From positions 1 to 64,000 of the forward strand of contig NZ_CP040710.1 of assembly GCF_005943945.1 (NCBI RefSeq): a stretch of DNA of 64,000 nucleotides, given 5' to 3'. Under the pieces are notes generated by a model. The model worked only from the letters and a program-made list of their open reading frames with translations. It searched no databases and was not told the origin of the DNA. The stretch is from Aggregatimonas sangjinii. Lineage in GTDB: Bacteria; Bacteroidota; Bacteroidia; Flavobacteriales; Flavobacteriaceae. Position numbers and translations under genes: made by a program. Below are positions 26,499-33,475 of the stretch, one piece after another; the stretch's first letter is position 1; each line of letters starts with the position of its first letter.

Positions 26499-27167
26499 AT
26501 GGGGAGCAAAAACAAGCTTAAACGATTTAAGGAAAACGAAACCTTCAAAAATGTACTTCAGCCTACGCGGGAAGAAGTAAAGGCAGGCTTTCCCCTAAAA
26601 GGAAAATGGTCTGAGCATTTCGGGAACGACAACCCGATAGTGCTGGAACTAGGCTGTGGAAAAGGGGAATATACCTTAGGATTGGCCGAACAAAATGCCC
26701 GAAAAAATTTTATCGGAATCGATATTAAGGGCGCTCGATTCTGGAGGGGAGCCAAAACCGCCTTGGAAGAGGAACGGGAAAATGTAGCCTTTCTACGATC
26801 ACAAATCGAATTGATCGATGCGCTGTTCGCCGAAAACGAAGTCTCCGAAATCTGGATTACCTTTCCAGATCCTCAGATAAAATACAAACGCACCAAGCAC
26901 AGAATGACGAATGGCATGTTTTTGGAAAAATACAAGAAAGTGCTTTCTCCGGGCGGACTGGTGCATCTCAAGACCGATAGCGAATTCATGCATGGTTACA
27001 CTTTGGGACTTTTGCATGGGCTTGGCTATGAAATCAACTATGCCAACCACAACGTGTATAAGAATGAGGGAAGCCCTGCCGAAGTTTTAAATCTTCAGAC
27101 TTTCTATGAAAAACAGTACCTTGAAAAAGGGAAGCCCATTACGTATATCCAATTTAAACTGAGCTAG
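26499..27167 (+). CDS. trmB: tRNA (guanine-N7-)-methyltransferase
   Basis: SAM-dependent enzyme methylating G46 of tRNA. The start is set at ATG 26499 (222 residues); a TTG two codons upstream is in frame. The SAM site is VLELGCGKGEYTLGLA (about 48-63), with IGIDIKGARFWRG after it and WITFPDPQIKYKRTKHRM (about 123-140), the TrmB signature. It starts 36 bases after the histidine kinase gene and overlaps the next gene's upstream region, so it is probably cotranscribed. Confidence 0.93.
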   Translation: MGSKNKLKRFKENETFKNVLQPTREEVKAGFPLKGKWSEHFGNDNPIVLELGCGKGEYTLGLAEQNARKNFIGIDIKGARFWRGAKTALEEERENVAFLRSQIELIDALFAENEVSEIWITFPDPQIKYKRTKHRMTNGMFLEKYKKVLSPGGLVHLKTDSEFMHGYTLGLLHGLGYEINYANHNVYKNEGSPAEVLNLQTFYEKQYLEKGKPITYIQFKLS

Positions 27168-27190
27168 TGTATAGTTACCAGACCAACGCA

Positions 27191-27820
27191 ATGCAGCACC
27201 TACTCATCTTATTCTTCGCCACCTTTTCCGCTGCCGCGATGGCGACCGTACCTCCTGGTCTGCTGAACATGAACGCAGCCAAGGTAAGCGTTGAGAAAGG
27301 AAAGCTGAACGGGGTTATTTTCAGTCTGGGGGTCTCGACAATGATTTTGATACAGGCGTATATCGCGGTCATGATTTCGAAGTTCCTGTTCAATAATCCA
27401 GCGGTTATCGATTGGCTACTAAAAATCGCTGTAGGCGTGTTCGCATTTTTTGCGATATACTTTTTTAGAGCGGCGCGGAACAAAAATCCCGTGGTTGCTA
27501 AAGCGGTAACGGTCAGCAAACGCAACAGTTATCTGAAAGGTTTCCTGCTTGCCGCTGTAAATCTGCTGACGATTCCCTATTACAGCGGACTCAATGCCAT
27601 GTGGAATGCCTCTGGTTGGATCAAATTTGAGATAACCGATATCCTTATCTTTGTTTTGGCCGCGGGACTGGGCACTTTTTCAGTACTTTATCTCTACGTT
27701 TTTTATTTCAACAAACTCGACCAAAAAACAGACGGATTTTCGAAAAACAGTAATTACATCCTATGCGGTCTTATGGTGGTATTGTTGATCGTAACATTAT
27801 TTAGGATTTTATATCAATAA
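27191..27820 (+). CDS. LysE-family amino-acid exporter
   Basis: Polytopic membrane protein of 209 residues with about six TM helices, starting with MQHLLILFFATFSAAAMATVPPGLLNMNAAK; the PPG-LNM stretch after TM1 is the LysE/RhtB translocator signature. Substrate unknown, probably an amino acid. ATG 27191 is chosen over a GTG 24 bases upstream that overlaps the trmB stop codon. It lies 4 bases before the alkyltransferase-like gene. Confidence 0.85.
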   Translation: MQHLLILFFATFSAAAMATVPPGLLNMNAAKVSVEKGKLNGVIFSLGVSTMILIQAYIAVMISKFLFNNPAVIDWLLKIAVGVFAFFAIYFFRAARNKNPVVAKAVTVSKRNSYLKGFLLAAVNLLTIPYYSGLNAMWNASGWIKFEITDILIFVLAAGLGTFSVLYLYVFYFNKLDQKTDGFSKNSNYILCGLMVVLLIVTLFRILYQ

Positions 27821-27824
27821 AAGG

Positions 27825-28169
27825 ATGAACCCGGAGAACAAAAATTTTTTCCAAAAGGTGTATGAAGTGGCGAGCCAAATACCGGAGGGCAGGGTCACCT
27901 CCTATGGTGCCATTGCCAAATATTTGGGTGCGGCCCGTAGCGCCCGTATGGTAGGTTGGGCCATGAACAGCGCGGGAAGTATGGAACATGTACCCGCCCA
28001 TCGTGTGGTCAATAAAGCGGGATTATTGACTGGAAAGCATCATTTTGATGGTACCAACCTCATGCAACAACTATTGGAAAACGAGGGAATAGAGGTAATC
28101 GACAATCAAATCCAAAATTTGGATAAACATTTTTGGGACCCGTTTAAGGAATTGGGAGTCGAGGAGTAA
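27825..28169 (+). CDS. Alkyltransferase-like protein (MGMT family without catalytic cysteine)
   Basis: A 114-residue protein with the DNA-binding domain of O6-alkylguanine-DNA alkyltransferase: IPEGRVTSYGAIAKYLG, then RSARMVGWAM (recognition helix with arginine finger candidate R41) and the active-site motif VPAHRV, where the usual PCHRV cysteine is alanine (A58). Such ATL proteins bind O6-alkylguanine, flip it and hand it to nucleotide excision repair; they cannot remove the alkyl group. It is the last gene of the two-component/trmB/LysE unit. Confidence 0.9.
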   Translation: MNPENKNFFQKVYEVASQIPEGRVTSYGAIAKYLGAARSARMVGWAMNSAGSMEHVPAHRVVNKAGLLTGKHHFDGTNLMQQLLENEGIEVIDNQIQNLDKHFWDPFKELGVEE

Positions 28170-28232
28170 TTTGAAATATTTGAGAATTTGACAATTGCCA
28201 TTGACACGCTCACCTGACTTTATCTAATTTTT

Positions 28233-28309
28233 ACCCAGCACCCAGCACCCAGCACCCGGCACCCAGCACCCAGCACCCAGCACCCAGCACCCAGCACCCA
28301 GCACCCGGC
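28233..28309. repeat. Tandem heptanucleotide repeat, 11 units of ACCCAGC
   Basis: Eleven consecutive 7-base units; units 4 and 11 read ACCCGGC, the rest ACCCAGC. It is intergenic, 64 bases after the alkyltransferase-like gene and about 40 bases before the promoter of the mrp gene. The period is not a multiple of three, so it is unlikely to be coding; slippage could vary the copy number. Confidence 0.95.
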
Positions 28310-28349
28310 CAAAATCCTTCTAAGACATACTACATTTCACCCCAAACCC

Positions 28350-28380
28350 TTTACCTTCTCGTGCTTAACACCTATCTTTG
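28350..28380 (+). promoter_or_regulatory. Promoter of the mrp-nifU unit
   Basis: TTTA (28350-28353), 19-base spacer, TATCTTTG (28373-28380), an exact -7 element 22 bases before the ATG. Confidence 0.65.
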
Positions 28381-28402
28381 TTGTTTAGAATGATTATACA
28401 TA

Positions 28403-29542
28403 ATGAAGCTAGACAAAAAGGAAGTTTTAAAGGCTCTTGAACATATCACGGTACCCGGTGAAGGGAAGAACATGGTCGAAAGCGGTGCAGTCAAGAACAT
28501 TCAGATTTTCGGTGATGAAGTAGAGGTAGATATTACCATCAACAACCCTAGTCTTCAAGCTAGAAAAAAGACCGAGGTAGAGATTTTGAAAATCATTCAC
28601 CGCGAAGTCTATGAAAAGGCTAAAATCAAAGTGAACATCAAAGTGGATGCTCCCGCAGCGCCAAAGCCGAATCAAATCAAAGGGAAACCCATTCCCGGGA
28701 TACAGAATATCATAGCCGTTGCATCCGGAAAAGGAGGGGTGGGTAAATCTACCGTGACGGCCAATTTGGCGGTTACTCTGGCAAAAATGGGGTTTAAAGT
28801 CGGTTTGTTGGATGCGGATATCTATGGTCCTTCAATGCCAATAATGTTCGATGTTGCCCATGAAAAGCCCTTGGCGGTGACCATCGATGGCAAATCGAAG
28901 ATGAAACCAGTGGAAAGCTATGGCGTAAAATTACTTTCCATAGGATTCTTCACCCAGCCTAACCAAGCGGTGATATGGCGTGGGCCAATGGCGTCAAAAG
29001 CCTTGAACCAAATGATATTCGATGCCCACTGGGGCGATTTGGATTTTATGCTGCTCGACCTTCCCCCCGGCACAGGGGATATTCATCTCAGTATCATGCA
29101 AGCCATGCCCGTAACCGGTGCGGTCGTGGTAAGTACACCTCAAGCGGTGGCTTTGGCAGATGCCCGAAAAGGGGTGGCCATGTTTCAGCAAGATTCGATC
29201 AATGTGCCGGTACTGGGCATCGTGGAGAATATGGCGTATTTCACGCCAGCGGAGTTACCAAGCAACAAATATTATATCTTTGGTGAAAAGGGCGCAAGAC
29301 ATTTGTCCGAAGACCTGAAAGTACCTTTTCTAGGAGAAATTCCTTTGGTACAGAGCATCCGCGAAGCGGGTGATATCGGGAGACCTGCCGCAATGCAAAC
29401 GGGATCACCGATTGAAGAGGCTTTTGAAGCACTCACTAAAAACGTTGTGCAGGAAACGGTAAGACGCAACAAGAGTATTCCTCCGACCGAGGCAATCAAA
29501 ATAACGACAATGGCCGGTTGTTCCAGTGTCGCAAAAAAATAG
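28403..29542 (+). CDS. Mrp/ApbC-family Fe-S cluster carrier ATPase
   Basis: P-loop ATPase of 379 residues that carries and transfers iron-sulfur clusters. An N-terminal MIP18/DUF59 domain (about 1-85) is followed by the deviant Walker A motif SGKGGVGKST (about 108-117), DADIYGPSMP near 137-146 and LLDLPPGTGD near 215-224. The CxxC motif that bridges a cluster in many Mrp/NBP35 proteins is absent: the only cysteine is C374 near the C-terminus, and the usual site reads MAYFTPAELPSNKYYIFG. It lies three bases before a NifU-domain gene. Confidence 0.92.
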   Translation: MKLDKKEVLKALEHITVPGEGKNMVESGAVKNIQIFGDEVEVDITINNPSLQARKKTEVEILKIIHREVYEKAKIKVNIKVDAPAAPKPNQIKGKPIPGIQNIIAVASGKGGVGKSTVTANLAVTLAKMGFKVGLLDADIYGPSMPIMFDVAHEKPLAVTIDGKSKMKPVESYGVKLLSIGFFTQPNQAVIWRGPMASKALNQMIFDAHWGDLDFMLLDLPPGTGDIHLSIMQAMPVTGAVVVSTPQAVALADARKGVAMFQQDSINVPVLGIVENMAYFTPAELPSNKYYIFGEKGARHLSEDLKVPFLGEIPLVQSIREAGDIGRPAAMQTGSPIEEAFEALTKNVVQETVRRNKSIPPTEAIKITTMAGCSSVAKK

Positions 29543-29545
29543 ATT

Positions 29546-29794
29546 ATGACGACGATGACATCCGAAGAACTAAAGAGTAATGTCGAAAAGGCGTTGGAAG
29601 AAATCCGACCGTTTTTACAGAGCGACGGTGGGGATATCACCCTGGTTTCCATAGATAACGAAAATTCCGTAAAGGTTCGCTTAGAAGGGGCCTGTGTTGG
29701 GTGTAGTGTAAACCAGATGACCTTGAAAAGCGGTGTGGAAATGACCATTAAAAAATATGCGCCCCAAATTGAAGAGGTCGTTAATCTGGAATAA
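29546..29794 (+). CDS. NifU C-terminal-domain Fe-S scaffold protein
   Basis: An 82-residue protein consisting of the NifU C-terminal domain, with C50 and C53 in GACVGCSVNQMTL as cluster ligands (a shared cluster per dimer in the family). It serves as scaffold or carrier for Fe-S clusters. Immediate coupling to the Mrp ATPase gene suggests that the two act together, NifU providing the cysteines that Mrp lacks (inference). Confidence 0.92.
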   Translation: MTTMTSEELKSNVEKALEEIRPFLQSDGGDITLVSIDNENSVKVRLEGACVGCSVNQMTLKSGVEMTIKKYAPQIEEVVNLE

Positions 29795-29804
29795 TCGGGT
29801 GTTT

Positions 29805-29871
29805 CCCCGACAAGGAGTCGGGGTCGGGCTTTCGGCACTCGCTTTTGGGTCTTCTACCCAAAGAGCTCGAA
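29805..29871. repeat. Hairpin repeat after nifU, possible terminator
   Basis: A perfect 7-bp stem CCCCGAC/GTCGGGG with a 5-base loop (29805-29823), then a second hairpin built on TTTTGGGT/ACCCAAAG (about 29842-29862). The first lies 10 bases after the nifU stop. GC-rich and lacking a T run, so it looks more like a dispersed palindrome than a classical terminator. Confidence 0.5.
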
Positions 29872-29917
29872 CAAAGCCTCAATCCCTAACACAATTCGTA
29901 CAGCGTTACCATTAAGA

Positions 29918-30979
29918 ATGATCAAGACAGATATACTGATAATAGGAGCGGGCCCAACGGGGCTTTTTGCCGTTTTTGAGGCGGGGCTTCTCAAACTAAA
30001 ATGCCATTTGATCGATGCGTTGCCACAAGCTGGTGGGCAATGTTCCGAAATCTATCCAAAAAAGCCTATTTACGATATTCCGGGCTTCCCAGAGGTTTTG
30101 GCAGGGGATTTGGTCGATAACCTCATGGAACAGATCAAACCATTTCAACCAGGCTTTACGCTGGGTGAACGGGCACAAACGATTGAAAAATGCGATGACG
30201 GTTCTTTTATCGTTACCACGAACAAAGGTACCAAGCATCATGCACCTATTGTGGCCATCGCTGGTGGTTTGGGAAGTTTTGAACCACGTAAACCGTTGTT
30301 GGGAAATTTATCCGAATATGAAGATAGGGGAGTCGCCTATATCATCAAGTATCCGGAAGTGTACCGGAATAAAAGAGTAGTCATTGCCGGCGGTGGGGAT
30401 TCAGCCTTGGATTGGAGTATTTTTCTTGCCGATGTGGCTTCCGAGGTCACTTTGGTACATCGCCGGAACGAGTTTCGAGGGGCATTGGACTCTGTTGAAA
30501 AGGTACAGGAGCTGAAAAACATTGGAAAAATCAACTTGATAACCCCCGCCGAGATAGTAGGTCTCAATGGTGTGGAAAGACTTGAATCCGTTACGATTCG
30601 TAAAACGATGAATGCTGCGGAAGACATCACTTTGGAAGTCGATAATTTTATCCCCCTTTTCGGACTCTCCCCTAAATTAGGCCCTATTGGTGACTGGGGA
30701 CTTGAAATCGAAAAGAATGCCATAAAAGTGGACAATACCTTGGATTATCAAACCAATATCCCGGGCATTTACGCCATCGGCGACGTAAACACCTATCCGG
30801 GAAAATTAAAGCTCATTCTTTGCGGTTTCCACGAGGCGACCCTGATGTGCCAAAGTGCCTATCAAAGAATCTTCCCCGATAAAAAATATGTTATGAAATA
30901 CACCACGGTAGGTGGCGTAACCGGTTTTGATGGAAGTAAAAAGGAAGCTCCGAAAGCAGTGGTAAAAGCCATAGACTAA
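29918..30979 (+). CDS. Ferredoxin-NADP reductase, thioredoxin-reductase-like type
   Basis: FAD-dependent oxidoreductase of 353 residues. The N-terminal FAD motif is IIGAGPTGLFAVFEAG, followed by GGQCSEIYP near 39-47 and IYDIPGFP; the NADP motif GGGDSALDW lies near 157-165; the C-terminal FAD motif is IYAIGDVNTYPGKLKLI. It lacks the redox CxxC of thioredoxin reductase, which defines the TrxR-like ferredoxin-NADP reductases. The next gene codes a 2Fe-2S ferredoxin, its likely partner. Confidence 0.9.
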   Translation: MIKTDILIIGAGPTGLFAVFEAGLLKLKCHLIDALPQAGGQCSEIYPKKPIYDIPGFPEVLAGDLVDNLMEQIKPFQPGFTLGERAQTIEKCDDGSFIVTTNKGTKHHAPIVAIAGGLGSFEPRKPLLGNLSEYEDRGVAYIIKYPEVYRNKRVVIAGGGDSALDWSIFLADVASEVTLVHRRNEFRGALDSVEKVQELKNIGKINLITPAEIVGLNGVERLESVTIRKTMNAAEDITLEVDNFIPLFGLSPKLGPIGDWGLEIEKNAIKVDNTLDYQTNIPGIYAIGDVNTYPGKLKLILCGFHEATLMCQSAYQRIFPDKKYVMKYTTVGGVTGFDGSKKEAPKAVVKAID

Positions 30980-30985
30980 CAGACT

Positions 30986-31013
30986 GAAATGTCATCCTGA
31001 GCGAAGTCGAAGG
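30986..31013. repeat. Fragment of a palindromic repeat
   Basis: TGTCATCCTGAGCGAAGTCGAAGG, which resembles the half-elements TGTCACGCTGAGCCTGTCGAAGC of the cluster at 35643-36027. It lies between the reductase and ferredoxin genes. Confidence 0.45.
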
Positions 31014-31045
31014 GCTACAACGCTACAGGGTTCTAAATTGATTTA

Positions 31046-31375
31046 ATGTCAGACATCAAAATAAAAATCACCGACCGCGAAGGCATAACCCACGAAGTAG
31101 ACGCCCCGACCGACATGAATATGAATCTAATGGAGGTCGTTCGTTCCTATGAACTGGCTCCGGAGGGAACTATTGGGGTATGCGGCGGCATGGCCATGTG
31201 CGCATCATGCCAATGCTATGTGAAATCAGAACATGAACTTCCAGAAATGTCGGATGATGAGGATGCCATGCTGGCCGAAGCTTTCTATGTTGAGGATAAC
31301 AGTCGCCTAGGCTGTCAAATTCATATGACCTTGGAATTGGATGGGCTGGAGGTCGAATTGGCACCAGAGAGCTAA
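31046..31375 (+). CDS. Adrenodoxin-type 2Fe-2S ferredoxin
   Basis: A 109-residue electron carrier with the plant/adrenodoxin-type cluster motif C46-x5-C52-x2-C55 and C90; an additional C57 is nearby. The acidic stretch PEMSDDEDAML after the motif is typical of adrenodoxin-like proteins. It most likely accepts electrons from the reductase coded directly upstream. The final electron acceptor is not evident; Fe-S assembly or an oxygenase are both possible. Confidence 0.93.
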   Translation: MSDIKIKITDREGITHEVDAPTDMNMNLMEVVRSYELAPEGTIGVCGGMAMCASCQCYVKSEHELPEMSDDEDAMLAEAFYVEDNSRLGCQIHMTLELDGLEVELAPES

Positions 31376-31386
31376 ATCAAAAACGG

Positions 31387-31512
31387 CATTGCGAGGAGCC
31401 GTCCAGAATAGTTGGGCCCTACCAAAGGCTTGATGGCGACGAAGCAATCTGTCAACCTTTGTAGATAATTTTAATCAGATTCTCAAGTTGCAAAAAGCTC
31501 CTCGCAATAACG
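31387..31512. repeat. Palindromic repeat of the GCGAGGAGC...GAAGCAATCTG family
   Basis: Arms CATTGCGAGGAGC (31387-31399) and GCTCCTCGCAATAACG (31497-31512) pair over 12 bases; the centre holds GACGAAGCAATCTGTC and CAGATT. It sits between the convergent ferredoxin and ABC exporter genes. The same core words occur in degenerate form in the element at 13153-13290. Confidence 0.7.
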
Positions 31513-31521
31513 AGTTCCTCA

Positions 31522-33258
31522 TCAAATCCTCGCCTGATAGGTAAACAGATTGTAGTACCTGCCCTCTATAGCAATCAGCTCCTCATGCGTGCCCTGCTCC
31601 GCTATCCGCCCATTTTCAATGACCAGAATTTGATTTGCTTTTCGGATCGTACTTAAACGGTGCGCAATAACAAAAGTGGTCCTGCCCTCGGTCAAGGTCG
31701 CTAAACTCCTTTGAATCAAAGCCTCGCTTTCGGTGTCTAAGTTGGACGTGGCTTCGTCCAGTATCAAAATTTTCGGGTCGGCCAAAACCGCTCTGGCAAT
31801 GGCAATTCGTTGACGTTGTCCTCCCGAGAGTTTTACGCCCCGTTCGCCGATCAGCGTCTCCAATCCATCTTCGAAACGGTCTGTAAACTCATTTACATAA
31901 GCCGCTTTTACCGCTGCTTGTAACTCTTCTTCAGAAGCATTAGGCCGGGGGAACAGGATGTTTTGGCGAATGGTGCCTTCGAACAAAAATTCGTCCTGCA
32001 AAACGACACCAAGATTTTTTCTAAAACTATTCAGATTTACTTTCGAGACATCCTGTCCGTCAATGAAAATATTTCCGGATTGCGGATTCAAAAAAGTGGC
32101 CGCCAATCCGGCAATGGTAGATTTCCCGGAACCCGAACTTCCTACCAAGGCAATGACATCACCGGAATTGGCTTCAAAACTAATGTTGTGCAAAACCTCC
32201 TTGTCCTCTTCGTACGCAAATGACACATCGTCAAAGACAATATCCCCTTTTATCGCATCCAGAACAATGGTCCGATTTTCCTCATCCGATTCTGGGGTCA
32301 TGTTCATGAGTTCTTCGGTACGGTCCAAGCCCGCCAAGGCCTCGGTCAATTGACTGCCGATATTGCTCATTTGCACAATCGGGGCAATCATCAATCCCAA
32401 TAAAAAAGTAAAGGTCAAGAATTCCCCTATCGTTAAACTGCCCTCCATGATTTCGTAGCCTCCAAGGCCCATAACCCCTGTCGTGGCTACTCCCAACAAG
32501 AATGTAGAGGAGCTGGTCATAAAGGCGGTTGCCGTCAAACTCTTTTTTACGTTTTCGAACAGTTTGGCCACGCCCACTTCAAAAACCTTGTTTTCCTGGG
32601 CTTCTGCATTAAAACCCTTTATGACGCGAACCCCGCCCAAGGTTTCGGTAAGCCTACCGGTGACCTCGGCGTTGATTTTTCCCCTATTTCTAAAAATGGG
32701 GCGAATGATTTTAAAGGCTTTCAATGCGACCACAGCGAAAATTGCCAATGGAATAAGCGTGAAAAGCGTCATTGACCAGCTGATGTTGAGCAAAAGAACA
32801 AGCGAAACGATGGCCGTAATCGAGCCGCCCACCAGCTGCACCAGCCCGGTACCGATGAGGTTCCGGACTCCTTCCACGTCCGTCATGATTCTGGAAACCA
32901 ATGCCCCTGATTTTGCATTGTCAAAAAAACGAATCGGCAGCGAAAGCACCTTCTTCTGTACTTGCGCTCGAAGCTCCGAAATTAAAAACTGTGCTTGTAC
33001 ACTCAAGATTTTTGTAAGTAGAAAGGAGGTGACCGCCTGAACGGTAATGGCTAAAATAACGGCCCCGACCAATAATTTTAAAAACCCGACATCCTTGTTA
33101 GGGATGATATCATCCATGAGATATTTGAGCGATAACGGGGCCACAAAACTGGCTGCTTTACTGATTACGATTAAAAGTAATCCGATAAAAACCAAATTTC
33201 TTCTGGGCCAGATGATGGTTTTAAATGCGGTAAGGATACTGACTTTTTTTTCGGCCAT
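31522..33258 (-). CDS. ABC exporter, fused permease-ATPase (MsbA-like)
   Basis: Half-transporter of 578 residues that would work as a homodimer exporting lipid or drug. Six TM helices lie at about 20-310 and the ATPase domain at about 340-575 with Walker A GSSGSGKST, signature LSGGQRQRIAIARAV and Walker B ILILDEATSNLD. The start is set at MAEKKVSILTAF; the longer frame adds an unconserved arginine-rich tail. Substrate unknown; lipid A-type MsbA function is possible but not proven. It stands alone. Confidence 0.92.
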   Translation of the reverse strand: MAEKKVSILTAFKTIIWPRRNLVFIGLLLIVISKAASFVAPLSLKYLMDDIIPNKDVGFLKLLVGAVILAITVQAVTSFLLTKILSVQAQFLISELRAQVQKKVLSLPIRFFDNAKSGALVSRIMTDVEGVRNLIGTGLVQLVGGSITAIVSLVLLLNISWSMTLFTLIPLAIFAVVALKAFKIIRPIFRNRGKINAEVTGRLTETLGGVRVIKGFNAEAQENKVFEVGVAKLFENVKKSLTATAFMTSSSTFLLGVATTGVMGLGGYEIMEGSLTIGEFLTFTFLLGLMIAPIVQMSNIGSQLTEALAGLDRTEELMNMTPESDEENRTIVLDAIKGDIVFDDVSFAYEEDKEVLHNISFEANSGDVIALVGSSGSGKSTIAGLAATFLNPQSGNIFIDGQDVSKVNLNSFRKNLGVVLQDEFLFEGTIRQNILFPRPNASEEELQAAVKAAYVNEFTDRFEDGLETLIGERGVKLSGGQRQRIAIARAVLADPKILILDEATSNLDTESEALIQRSLATLTEGRTTFVIAHRLSTIRKANQILVIENGRIAEQGTHEELIAIEGRYYNLFTYQARI

Positions 33259-33475
33259 TGGATAATTTGATTTGTTTGTCTGGTCGGGCCTTTTAACTCT
33301 GACTGCCCTGGAATACAGCCGAAGGACTCGACCGCACACTCTGCCCGCAAGTTACTTCAAAAAAAGGGCTATTGAAATGATGCTAGGTGCTAGAGTAGAT
33401 TTTTTGGGTAAAAATTAGCATCCTTAAGGCAAGTCTATTAATTTAACGGTACATAAAAATCGATATCCAATTTCC

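Noticed and set aside
28233-28309. CRISPR-like or coding repeat (ACCCAGC units)
   Set aside because: Pure tandem 7-mer without spacers and not a multiple of three; no open frame spans it with gene-like properties.
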